7,803 bases of DNA from Kutzneria sp035492655 (GTDB taxonomy: Bacteria > Actinomycetota > Actinomycetes > Mycobacteriales > Pseudonocardiaceae), in the NCBI GenBank assembly GCA_035492655.1, contig DATJJB010000283.1, positions 1-7,803 of the forward strand, written 5' to 3'. Positions 1-5,444 of this stretch are shown one piece after another. Made by a program: the position numbers and the translations under genes. A model generated the notes under the pieces. That model was not told where the DNA came from, did not search any database, and saw only the letters and a program-made list of their open reading frames with translations. Each line of letters begins with the position of its first letter. Positions within the stretch are counted from its first letter, which is position 1.

Positions 1-614
1 GGCCGCGTGATCCGGTCCCGTACCAGGTCGGCCAGCGAGCGACCGGTGACGTGCTCCAGCACCGCGCCGATCGCCGCGTAGTTCGTGTTGCTGTACTCCC
101 ACTTCGTGCCCGGCGGGAACTTCGGCGGGTTGGACACGCCGATGGCCAACAGTTCCTGCGACGTCCACTGGTGCGGGTCCTTGCCCAGCACCGACGGCAG
201 CAACCGGTCGTCGTTCGTGTAGTCGAACAGGCCACTGGTGTGTTGGAGCAGCATCTTCAGCGTGATCGCGGCGCCGTTCGGCACCTGGCCCGGCAACCAC
301 TTCTCGACCGGGTCGGTCAACGCCAGCTTCTTGGCCGCGACGAGTTGCAGCACCAGCGTGGCCATCATGGTCTTGGTGTTGGAACCCATGCGGTACGCGT
401 CGTCGGGGTCGATCCGGTGGTCCCGCTTCGTCCAGTCGGCCTGGGCCGCGATCTCCACCGGCCGGCCGTGACCGTCGTCCACGCGCACGATGACGCCCGG
501 CGCCCCGGCCGCCAACAAGTCCCGGGTCAGCCGCTGGAGATCCGACTCCGCCGGCGGGCACAAGACCGTGCCCGCCGTGACGGCCGCCGCCGTGACCAGG
601 TGCAGCCAACGCAT
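1..614 (-). CDS. Secreted serine hydrolase (beta-lactamase / D-Ala-D-Ala carboxypeptidase superfamily), 3' end cut by window
   Basis: The minus-strand frame is open from an ATG at 614 to the window edge, giving 204 residues with no stop, so the C-terminus is missing. The catalytic motif SxxK reads S78-N-T-K81, and the second motif reads Y174-S-N176 within WEYSNTNY. HTSGL at 125-129 and the PPGTKWEYSN context are typical of class C beta-lactamase-like serine hydrolases and Streptomyces R61-type DD-peptidases. The first ~24 residues form a short hydrophobic signal-like segment with one Arg at position 2, so export and action on cell-wall peptides or a related substrate are likely. GGGGGA lies 4 bases before the ATG and supports this start. 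The C-terminal HxG/KTG motif would lie outside the window. The family is clear, but the substrate cannot be told: peptidase, esterase and beta-lactamase all remain possible. Confidence 0.9.
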   Translation of the reverse strand, partial: MRWLHLVTAAAVTAGTVLCPPAESDLQRLTRDLLAAGAPGVIVRVDDGHGRPVEIAAQADWTKRDHRIDPDDAYRMGSNTKTMMATLVLQLVAAKKLALTDPVEKWLPGQVPNGAAITLKMLLQHTSGLFDYTNDDRLLPSVLGKDPHQWTSQELLAIGVSNPPKFPPGTKWEYSNTNYAAIGAVLEHVTGRSLADLVRDRITR

Positions 615-706
615 GAGTTCCCCCAGAGCAGTGGTTCGGCCAGCAACCCTGTCGAAGCAATCACGTGACCACTGCCGGGTTCAAGCACTATCGGGCATGG
701 CGGCCA
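615..706. promoter_or_regulatory. Intergenic region upstream of the serine hydrolase with inverted repeat
   Basis: This 92-base gap separates the dehydratase stop from the serine-hydrolase start, both on the minus strand. It holds a perfect 8-base inverted repeat, GCAGTGGT at 628-635 and ACCACTGC at 668-675. The right arm abuts an 8-base palindrome, TCACGTGA, at 661-668. On the minus strand a weak TTGAAC-like -35 can be read upstream of the palindrome, but no good -10 follows it. The repeat could be an operator for the serine hydrolase or the remnant of a terminator for the dehydratase gene. A promoter is expected here by position, but I cannot assign one firmly. Confidence 0.3.
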
Positions 707-1144
707 TCAGGGCCGCGTGCCGAACATGCCGGTGAACGTCGACCGCAGCACCGGCTGCCCGTCGCGGTCGCCCTGCGCGCGGATCTCCACCAGTCCCAGG
801 TTCGGCCGGCTCTTCGACAACCGCGCCGACAGCACCTCCAGCGAGAAGTCCAGCTTGTCGCCGGGGAAGACCGGGGCCGGCCACAGCAGGTCCTTGCCGC
901 CGGGCGAGCCCTGCGAGGTGGAGTCGGCCAGCACGTGGTCCACGTACGCGCGCATCCACAGGCCCATGGTGAACCAGCCGGACGCGCACAGGCCGCCCAG
1001 CACCGAGTTCTTGCCGGCTTCCTCGTCGAGGTGGAACGGCTGCGGGTCGAACCGGGCGGCGAACGCGAGCATCTCGTCCTTGTCGACGACGGTGCTGCCG
1101 AGCTCGACCACCCGGCCGGTGGGAAGGTCTTCGAAGGCGATCAC
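707..1144 (-). CDS. MaoC-like hot-dog-fold dehydratase / enoyl hydratase family protein
   Basis: This is a 145-residue protein starting at a GTG (1144) and ending in TGA at 707-709. AGGA lies 7 bases upstream of the GTG. The hydratase-2 signature is visible as F32-D33-P-Q-P-F-H38-L-D, with the D-x4-H spacing of the catalytic Asp and His in (R)-specific enoyl-CoA hydratases. It is followed by GGLCASGWFTMGLW at 50-63, the usual glycine-containing central helix. PAPVFPGDKLDF (89-100) and the C-terminal beta-strands complete a single MaoC domain of normal length. Family knowledge suggests reversible hydration of an enoyl-CoA or similar thioester in the cytoplasm, usually as a dimer. The substrate is unknown. 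The gene faces away from the toxin cassette and precedes the serine hydrolase by 92 bases, and nothing ties its function to either. Confidence 0.87.
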   Translation of the reverse strand: MIAFEDLPTGRVVELGSTVVDKDEMLAFAARFDPQPFHLDEEAGKNSVLGGLCASGWFTMGLWMRAYVDHVLADSTSQGSPGGKDLLWPAPVFPGDKLDFSLEVLSARLSKSRPNLGLVEIRAQGDRDGQPVLRSTFTGMFGTRP

Positions 1145-1230
1145 CGCTCATTCCTACCCGATGGGTGGAACCGAACGGGCCGAACGGGCGTCCGAAGCTC
1201 TGACGTGCCCACCAGCGTGGAGGTATCGGC
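1145..1230. promoter_or_regulatory. Divergent intergenic region with tandem 9-bp repeat
   Basis: These 86 bases lie between the dehydratase gene (minus) and the toxin cassette (plus) and should contain both promoters. CCGAACGGG occurs twice head-to-tail at 1171-1179 and 1180-1188, with a looser TCCGAAG copy at 1191-1197. A small inverted repeat, CTACCC-GAT-GGGTGG-like, spans 1154-1168 and touches the dehydratase ribosome binding site. The ribosome binding site of the first cassette gene, GGAGG, is at 1219-1223. I see no convincing -35/-10 pair in either direction. The direct repeat is a reasonable candidate operator, but this is inference from position only. Confidence 0.35.
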
Positions 1231-1686
1231 GTGCCCGTTGACCACCAGGCCGAGGTCGACCAGCTGATGGCCGACTACCGGCGTAGTCGGGAGCAGTTGG
1301 TGGCGGTGCAGCGCGGCATGGCCGCGATCCGGCAGACCGCGACCAGTCACGACGAGTTGGTCACGGTCACGGTCGGGCCCAGAGGAACGCTCGTCGACCT
1401 GGTCATCGACGAGCTGGCCTACCGCCGGCTGCGGCCGTCGGAGCTGGCCGAGCTCATCGTGCGCACCACCGACGTCGCGGTCGCGGGGGCGACCAAGCGC
1501 ATGCACGAGCAGTTGGCGCCGGTGCTGCCGGCTGGGGCAGATCCTGAGTCCGTGCTGTCGGGTCGAGCCGATGTGAGCGAGTCGGAGCTCGACCCGGAGC
1601 CGGCAGCGGAGCGCCCCGTGCGAAAGTCCAGCGAGGACGACAGCTTCGAACACCGCGACTGGTTGGCCGACGGGAGGCAGGCGTGA
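1231..1686 (+). CDS. YbaB/EbfC-family protein, first gene of the TNT-toxin cassette (possibly EspL-like)
   Basis: This is a 151-residue protein starting at GTG 1231, with GGAGG 7 bases upstream. Residues ~5-100 match the YbaB/EbfC fold. There is an N-terminal helix (VDQLMADYRRSREQLVAVQR), then VTVTVGPRGTLVDLVID as the beta-strand pair with the conserved G-x-L-x-D-L turn. A C-terminal helical part follows, LRPSELAELIVRTTDVAVAGATKRM. Residues ~105-151 are an acidic, probably disordered tail. Canonical YbaB proteins are nucleoid-associated dimers. In mycobacterial ESX-1 the accessory protein EspL has this fold, and actinomycetes often place such genes beside WXG100 genes. Because it overlaps the WXG-like gene by 4 bases, a role as chaperone or stabiliser of the secreted partners is plausible. 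DNA binding and autoregulation of the cassette are the alternative. Confidence 0.85.
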   Translation: MPVDHQAEVDQLMADYRRSREQLVAVQRGMAAIRQTATSHDELVTVTVGPRGTLVDLVIDELAYRRLRPSELAELIVRTTDVAVAGATKRMHEQLAPVLPAGADPESVLSGRADVSESELDPEPAAERPVRKSSEDDSFEHRDWLADGRQA

Positions 1687-1994
1687 ACACGGGAAGCTTC
1701 AGCACCGACGTCGACCGGGTACTGGATCGGGCCGGGCAGCTCGACGGTCTGTCCGGCACCGCGCAGTCGATCTTCACCGAGCTGTCCGACGCGTTGGCCG
1801 ACGCCGGCCAGTGCTGGGGCTCCGACTCGGTCGGGCAGAGCTTCGCCAGCGGCTACACCGATGCCGCCGAGGCGACGTTCGCGCTGGTCAAGGCCCTGCC
1901 TGGGCAGCTGACCGACGTCGGCGGCCGGCTGGCCGAGCACGCGCGCATCCACCGCTCGGTGGACCAGGTCATCGCCACCGGACGTTCGGACTGA
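1683..1994 (+). CDS. WXG100-like small helical protein, probable type VII secretion partner
   Basis: This is a 103-residue protein starting at GTG 1683, which overlaps the previous stop in GTGA. GGGAGG at 1672-1677 serves as ribosome binding site, so translation is probably coupled. Two long amphipathic helices (~residues 6-42 and ~53-97) flank a turn containing C44-W45-G46-S47-D48, followed by VGQSFASGY. This helix-WG-helix layout and the length of about 100 residues fit the WXG100/Esx superfamily, although the turn reads W-G-S-D rather than strict W-x-G. I do not see a clean Y-x-x-x-D/E export motif after the second helix; Y58 is followed by Glu at +5. Family knowledge suggests it pairs with another WXG-like domain and is exported by a T7SS. 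The natural partner is the N-terminal domain of the toxin, 23 bases downstream. Confidence 0.8.
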   Translation: MNTGSFSTDVDRVLDRAGQLDGLSGTAQSIFTELSDALADAGQCWGSDSVGQSFASGYTDAAEATFALVKALPGQLTDVGGRLAEHARIHRSVDQVIATGRSD

Positions 1995-2017
1995 GCCGCG
2001 GGACCGAGGGGAAAACG

Positions 2018-4186
2018 ATGGGGATCACCCTGCCGGCGGAGCTGGCCAAGATCGCCGGCCAGGTCGGCGTGCAGTGGCCGCAGGCCGACGAGACGGCGAT
2101 GCACAACGCCGCCGAGGCCTGGCGGACCGCGGCAACGAAGCTGACGACGCTGGCCAAGGACGCCGACAAGTCGGCCACCGACGCGCTGGGGGCGATGAGC
2201 GGCCAGGCCGCGGACGCCGCCGGCGACTACTGGGGCAAGTTCGTGCACGGCGAGAACGCCAAGTTCACCCAGGCCGTGCAGGGCTGTCTGGCCGCGGCCG
2301 ACCGGTTGGAGCAGGCCGCGCAGAAGATCGGCGCGGCCAAGGTGGAGATCGTCCGCAAGCTGACGGCCGTGTCGCAGCACGCCGGCGCGGCCAACGCCAC
2401 GCCCGGTGACCTGCCCAAGGCCGGCCTGAACACACTGCTGTCCGGGGCCGGTGCGGATATCAACGGCATCCTCGGCACGTTGACCTCGGACGTGAACCCG
2501 GCCGTGCTGGCCACGCCCACGGTGACGGCCGACGCGCCGTCGGGCTTCGGCAGCACCGACAAATTGGTGGGTAAGAACGGCGGGTTGCTGGGGCTGTCGG
2601 ACGGGCTGCCGGACGTCGACTTGTTGCCGCCGGGGGTGCAGGCCGACCCGTCGCAGCTGCGGTTCGATCCGGCGACAGGTCAATATGTCGACAAAACCAC
2701 GGGTGCGGTGATCGACCCGAAGACCGGGCTGCCGACGCTCCCCGGGGCCGCGGACGACGCACCGACCGGGCAGTTCCCGGTTGCGACCGGGCCCGCCGGC
2801 GCGCCGCCGGTGGACAACTCCGCCGCGCCGACGGGTCCCGTGCCGCGGCAGGTCATCGACGCCGCTGCTCCACCGAACTACTCGCCGCCGCCGGGCCACG
2901 GGGGTGGCTATTCGCCGCCGCCGGTCTATTCGGACCCGACGCCGACCGGTCCCGTGCACGTCGCGCCGCACGTGCCGCAGTCAACGACCGTGCAGTCGGC
3001 CGCGCCGGTCTACACGCCGCCGCCGATGCCGGAGGCACCCGTCTACCAGCCGCCTGCTGCTGGGGGTGGCGGCTACTGGACGCCTCCGGCCGTGGACAAC
3101 TCGCCGAGCATCGGGTCGGGGCCGACGCCAGGTGCGCCGTCCGCGCCGCCTCCCATCACACGGGGGTCGGCCCCGCCGGTCTTCGGCCAGCCGGGCGTGC
3201 CGGGCCAGCCCGGGGTGATCCAGCCTGGGGTCGGGGCTCCGGGCGCTGCCGTGCCGGGTGGTTCGGTGACCAGCGGGCCTGGTGCTGGTGGTTCCGTTGC
3301 CGGCGGGGTCGGTGCTGGTGGGCCTGGCGCGGGTGGTTTGGTGGCCGGCGGTCCCGGGGGTGTTGTTGCTGGTCAGCCCGGTGCCGGACAGGCCGGCGCG
3401 GGGCAGTCCTTCACGCAGCAGCCCGGCAGTGCCGCCGGTGCGGCCGCCGTTGTGAATACGACGCGTCGGCCCGGCGACGTCGCCGGCGTCTACGTGGACG
3501 ACCATCGCGCCGCTGCGCCCGTGGTCAAGCCCATGGTGAAAAAGCCGACCACCACGCCCGGGCTGTTCCTGGTCTACATGTTCCCCATCGGCCACATGCC
3601 AAAGCCCAGCTCACGGCCCGCGCGCCAGCTCCCGCCGCCGGCCGCTGAGATCGACTACGCGGCCGGCCTGCGGTTCCCGCCGCACGACCACCCGGAGTCG
3701 GGGCTCATCCGAAACCTCGGCACGAAGTCGGCCGAGGTTCCCGAACCTGGTGACGGCGGGGCGCTTGCCGAGGGTTACGACCCGCTCGGCGGCGAGAACG
3801 AGCGCGACTGGGATCGCCGGTTCCTGGTCCGCGCCGGCAGCGACGAACGCCGCGCCGAGTACGCATGGCCGCCGGGCGAGCTGTTCCCCGAGGGCGGCTG
3901 TGATGCCGGCGAGGCTGTTGTGCTCGAACCCGGCGTCGTGATCGACCGTTTCGGCACACCCGAGGGCCGGGTGTTCGGCACCGAAGGCATCCCGTTCACC
4001 CAGCGCTCGCTGCCGCCTGAGCACCTCGACGCCGGTTACCGCCGGTACCGCGTGCTCGCGCCGCTGCCCATGTGGCAGACCATCAGCGCCGCCTGGTTCG
4101 GCCAGACCGGTGGCGGTGTCCGCTACCGGTCCGTCTATCCCGCCGCCGACCTCGTCGCGCTGGGCTTTCTGGAGGCAGTCGCATGA
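2018..4186 (+). CDS. CpnT-like type VII secreted toxin with C-terminal TNT (NAD+ glycohydrolase) domain
   Basis: This is a 722-residue protein. The ATG at 2018 is chosen because GAGGGGA (2006-2012) precedes it and the WXG-type domain begins right there; the frame is open further upstream only through the previous gene. Residues ~1-125 are an alpha-helical CpnT-N/WXG-like domain with VQWPQADETAMHNAAEAWR and Y71-W72-G73. Residues ~125-240 are a linker containing FDPATGQYVDKTTG. Residues ~240-475 are Pro-, then Gly/Ala-rich low complexity. Residues ~505-600 form a small conserved-looking segment (GLFLVYMFPIGHMPKP, then FPPHDHPES). Residues ~612-722 are the TNT domain: YAWPPGELFPEGG, PGVVIDRFG with R644, RSLPPEHL, YRRYRVLAPLP, and WFGQTGGG with Q696. 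TNT domains hydrolyse NAD+ and NADP+, which kills target cells. It overlaps the next gene by ATGA. Target (rival bacteria or eukaryotic host) and export route are inference. Confidence 0.9.
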   Translation: MGITLPAELAKIAGQVGVQWPQADETAMHNAAEAWRTAATKLTTLAKDADKSATDALGAMSGQAADAAGDYWGKFVHGENAKFTQAVQGCLAAADRLEQAAQKIGAAKVEIVRKLTAVSQHAGAANATPGDLPKAGLNTLLSGAGADINGILGTLTSDVNPAVLATPTVTADAPSGFGSTDKLVGKNGGLLGLSDGLPDVDLLPPGVQADPSQLRFDPATGQYVDKTTGAVIDPKTGLPTLPGAADDAPTGQFPVATGPAGAPPVDNSAAPTGPVPRQVIDAAAPPNYSPPPGHGGGYSPPPVYSDPTPTGPVHVAPHVPQSTTVQSAAPVYTPPPMPEAPVYQPPAAGGGGYWTPPAVDNSPSIGSGPTPGAPSAPPPITRGSAPPVFGQPGVPGQPGVIQPGVGAPGAAVPGGSVTSGPGAGGSVAGGVGAGGPGAGGLVAGGPGGVVAGQPGAGQAGAGQSFTQQPGSAAGAAAVVNTTRRPGDVAGVYVDDHRAAAPVVKPMVKKPTTTPGLFLVYMFPIGHMPKPSSRPARQLPPPAAEIDYAAGLRFPPHDHPESGLIRNLGTKSAEVPEPGDGGALAEGYDPLGGENERDWDRRFLVRAGSDERRAEYAWPPGELFPEGGCDAGEAVVLEPGVVIDRFGTPEGRVFGTEGIPFTQRSLPPEHLDAGYRRYRVLAPLPMWQTISAAWFGQTGGGVRYRSVYPAADLVALGFLEAVA
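2738..3440 (+). repeat. Low-complexity Pro- then Gly/Ala-rich linker within the toxin gene
   Basis: Codons for roughly residues 241-474 of the toxin encode a disordered linker. The first part repeats PPP/YSPPP/VYxPPP units (about residues 285-360). The second part repeats GQPGVPGQPGV and then GAGG, VAGG and GPGG units (about residues 388-465). From ~3280 to ~3380 the codons shift to T-ending forms such as ggt, gct, gtt, unlike the C/G-ending flanks. This points to local repeat expansion. Such linkers commonly join T7SS export domains to C-terminal toxins in polymorphic toxins. Confidence 0.8.
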
Positions 4187-4545
4187 ACGCCGAGTCCATC
4201 ACCACCTGGCTGGAGACCGTCGGCGTGCCGGCCGAGGTCGTCTCCGTCGGCACCGAGGCGGACAACGCCTGGTGCCTGCTGCGTGAGGAGCCGGTCGGCG
4301 AGGACAGCGCTGTGACCTGGGAGGTCTTCTGGCGCGAGCAGGGCAACCGCTACGACTGGGCGCGGTTCAGCAATGAACAGGTGGCCTGTCACTACCTGTT
4401 CGGCCGGCTGACCTGGGCGCAGGTCGTCCGCGGCGCGGTCGGCGTGCTCCCGGTCGTGGCCGAGTCCCCGGCCGCGCCGGTGCCGGCGGCCGCGCAGCCC
4501 GTTCCCGAACCGGCTCCGCAACCGGCACCCGCGCCGCAGTCGTGA
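4183..4545 (+). CDS. Probable immunity protein for the TNT toxin (IFT-like role)
   Basis: This is a 120-residue protein whose ATG at 4183 overlaps the toxin stop in ATGA. GGAGG at 4171-4175 is spaced 7 bases, so the longer upstream extension of the frame is not needed. Residues ~1-88 form a compact, acidic, mixed domain (ITTWLETVGVPAEVVSVG, then VTWEVFWREQGNRYDWARF, then YLFGRLTWAQVVRG) with no signal peptide, so it is probably cytoplasmic. Residues ~89-120 are a Pro/Ala/Gln-rich tail. I do not recognise the family from sequence alone. The role is inferred from position directly after a TNT toxin, translational coupling and net negative charge. It parallels M. tuberculosis, where the immunity factor IFT (Rv3902c) follows cpnT. 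A simple accessory protein for toxin folding is the alternative. Confidence 0.75.
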   Translation: MNAESITTWLETVGVPAEVVSVGTEADNAWCLLREEPVGEDSAVTWEVFWREQGNRYDWARFSNEQVACHYLFGRLTWAQVVRGAVGVLPVVAESPAAPVPAAAQPVPEPAPQPAPAPQS

Positions 4546-4589
4546 ACCGGCACCGCGACCGGCATCCCGCGCCGCGTTCGTGAGCCGGC
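4521..4589 (+). repeat. Imperfect direct repeat spanning the end of the immunity gene
   Basis: A 31-base unit at 4521-4551 recurs as a 32-base unit at 4558-4589, with three substitutions and one inserted base. The first copy contains the last codons and TGA of the immunity gene. The second copy lies beyond the stop and supplies the left arm of the terminator-like hairpin. Both copies carry the string CGTGA at equivalent places. The arrangement suggests a short tandem duplication around the 3' end of the gene. Confidence 0.6.
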
Positions 4590-4602
4590 GCGGGGTGCCG
4601 GT
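4558..4602. terminator. Strong hairpin between convergent genes, probable bidirectional terminator
   Basis: Left arm 4559-4574 (CCGGCATCCCGCGCCG) pairs with 4586-4601 (CGGCGCGGGGTGCCGG) over 16 bases with a single T-G wobble. An outer A-T pair at 4558/4602 extends the stem. The loop is 11 bases. It sits 13 bases after the immunity-gene stop and 27 bases before the hisN stop on the other strand. No T-tract follows, which is common for actinobacterial terminators. Confidence 0.65.
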
Positions 4603-4624
4603 TACCGGTACTGGCTCACGTTCG

Positions 4625-4639
4625 TGGCTCAGCGAGCCA
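4625..4639. other. Short hairpin over the hisN stop codon
   Basis: TGGCTC (4625-4630) pairs with GAGCCA (4634-4639) around a 3-base loop, AGC. The minus-strand stop codon of hisN (4629-4631) lies within it. An 8-base inverted repeat, CGTGAGCC at 4580-4587 and GGCTCACG at 4613-4620, lies just beside it and could compete with the main terminator stem. Significance is modest because the stem is short and the DNA is GC-rich. Confidence 0.3.
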
Positions 4640-5411
4640 GCAACCGCAGCGCGTCCTCGTGCAGCACGCCGTTCGTGCTCAGTGCCGAGCCCGCGGCGTA
4701 GTCCGGCGTGCCGGTCAGGTCGGTGAAGCGGCCGCCCGCCTCGGTGACCAGGATCTGCGCGAACGCCACGTCCCACGGGTTGACGATGGCCTCCGCGGCG
4801 ACGTCCATCACGCCCTCGGCGACCAGGCAGTGCGACCAGAAGTCGCCGAACGCCCGGCTCTCCCAGCAGGCGTCGGCCAACCGCAGGTACGCCTCCCGCG
4901 AGTGGTACTGCGTCCACGCGCCCAGGTCCGTGGTCGTCAGATAGGCGTCTGCCAGGTCCGACACGCCCGAGACGGAAATCTTTCGCGGCTCGGCGAGCGG
5001 GTCCGAAGTCCACGCGCCCTCGCCCGCCGCCGCCCACCAGCGACGACCCAGCGCCGGCGCGCTGCACAGGCCGACCTGCGGCTGCCCGTCGACCACCAGC
5101 GCGACGAGCGTGCCCCAGACCGGCACTCCGCGCAGGAAGTTCTTGGTGCCGTCGATCGGGTCCAGCACCCATGTGCGCCCAGGTCCGGCGCTTCCGCCGC
5201 GTTCCTCGCCGAGAATCGCGTCGTCCGGGCGCTCGGCGGCGAGCAGCTCGCGCACCGCGTCCTCGACCGCGATGTCGGCGTCGGTCACCGGCGTTCGGTC
5301 CGGTTTGCGCTCCACCCGCAGGTCTCGGGCCCGGAACCGGGACAGTGTTATCGCATCGGCCGCGTCCGCCAGCCGCAACGCCAGCGCCAAGTCAGCACCA
5401 AAGGTTGACAC
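4629..5411 (-). CDS. hisN: Histidinol-phosphatase of the inositol-monophosphatase family (HisN)
   Basis: This is a 260-residue protein starting at GTG 5411. The start fits because homologous proteins begin with an ADLALALRLADAADAIT-like helix, and the upstream extension would run antisense through the regulator gene. Metal-binding motifs of the IMPase superfamily are present: G68-E69-E70, D84-P-I-D87-G-T, and W213-D214 in NPWDVA, followed by EAGG at 224-227. FLRGVPVWGTLVAL (92-105) is characteristic of the actinobacterial HisN-type branch, which removes phosphate from L-histidinol phosphate in histidine synthesis. This branch commonly stands apart from the main his operon, as here. A generic inositol or other sugar phosphatase remains possible. 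No Shine-Dalgarno is visible, and a -10-like CAACAT (5424-5419) lies 7 bases before the GTG, so the mRNA may be leaderless. Confidence 0.85.
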   Translation of the reverse strand: MSTFGADLALALRLADAADAITLSRFRARDLRVERKPDRTPVTDADIAVEDAVRELLAAERPDDAILGEERGGSAGPGRTWVLDPIDGTKNFLRGVPVWGTLVALVVDGQPQVGLCSAPALGRRWWAAAGEGAWTSDPLAEPRKISVSGVSDLADAYLTTTDLGAWTQYHSREAYLRLADACWESRAFGDFWSHCLVAEGVMDVAAEAIVNPWDVAFAQILVTEAGGRFTDLTGTPDYAAGSALSTNGVLHEDALRLLAR

Positions 5412-5444
5412 GGGTTGGATGTTGTCACGCCTACCCTGACTGAC
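5405..5444 (+). promoter_or_regulatory. Candidate promoter for the two-component operon, probably leaderless
   Basis: TACCCT at 5432-5437 fits the actinobacterial TANNNT -10. It is followed by 7 bases and then the GTG start at 5445, which puts the expected transcription start at or next to the first base of the codon. A perfect TTGACA lies at 5405-5410, but its spacer to TACCCT is 21 bases, longer than usual, and it overlaps the first codons of the divergent hisN. No ribosome binding site precedes the GTG. The -10 reading is better supported than the -35. Confidence 0.45.
5412..5424 (-). promoter_or_regulatory. Candidate -10 element for leaderless hisN
   Basis: On the minus strand CAACAT (5424 down to 5419) keeps the A at position 2 and T at position 6 of the -10 consensus. 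It is separated by 7 bases from the hisN GTG at 5411. No -35 match is visible 16-19 bases upstream. The site lies within the same 33-base gap as the plus-strand promoter candidate, so the two would interfere with each other. Confidence 0.3.

Noticed and set aside
51..668. Plus-strand open frame across the serine hydrolase
   Set aside because: Arg-rich shadow composition. The minus strand reads SxxK, YxN and HTSGL motifs in one frame.
681..1151. Alternative minus-strand frame starting at ATG 1151 over the dehydratase gene
   Set aside because: It has no domain and Arg/Gly/Ala-rich composition. The GTG-started frame at 1144 encodes a complete MaoC domain.
1811..2017. Upstream extension of the toxin frame into the WXG-like gene
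   Set aside because: The added residues are Arg-rich and out of frame with a real gene. ATG 2018 has GAGGGGA before it and starts the helical domain.
1683..2300. Search for a Y-x-x-x-D/E type VII export motif in the WXG-like protein and toxin N-terminus
   Set aside because: No exact match after the second helix in either protein. Export by T7SS is therefore argued from fold and gene order only.
1853..2971. Long open frame of 372 codons antisense to the WXG-like and toxin genes
   Set aside because: Arg-, Gly- and His-rich composition with no domain. It is the shadow expected opposite GC-rich coding sequence with C/G third positions, and the plus strand has clear domains.
3560..3600. Possible transmembrane helix in the toxin (GLFLVYMFPIGHMP)
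   Set aside because: The hydrophobic stretch is only about 9-10 residues and is broken by Pro, Gly and His, too short for a TM helix.
4072..4182. Upstream extension of the immunity frame into the toxin C-terminus
   Set aside because: ATG 4183 has GGAGG at 7-base spacing and an ATGA overlap; the extension is Arg-rich shadow of the TNT domain.
4659..5408. Plus-strand frame antisense to hisN
   Set aside because: No recognisable motif and strongly Arg-rich. The opposite strand carries intact IMPase metal motifs.
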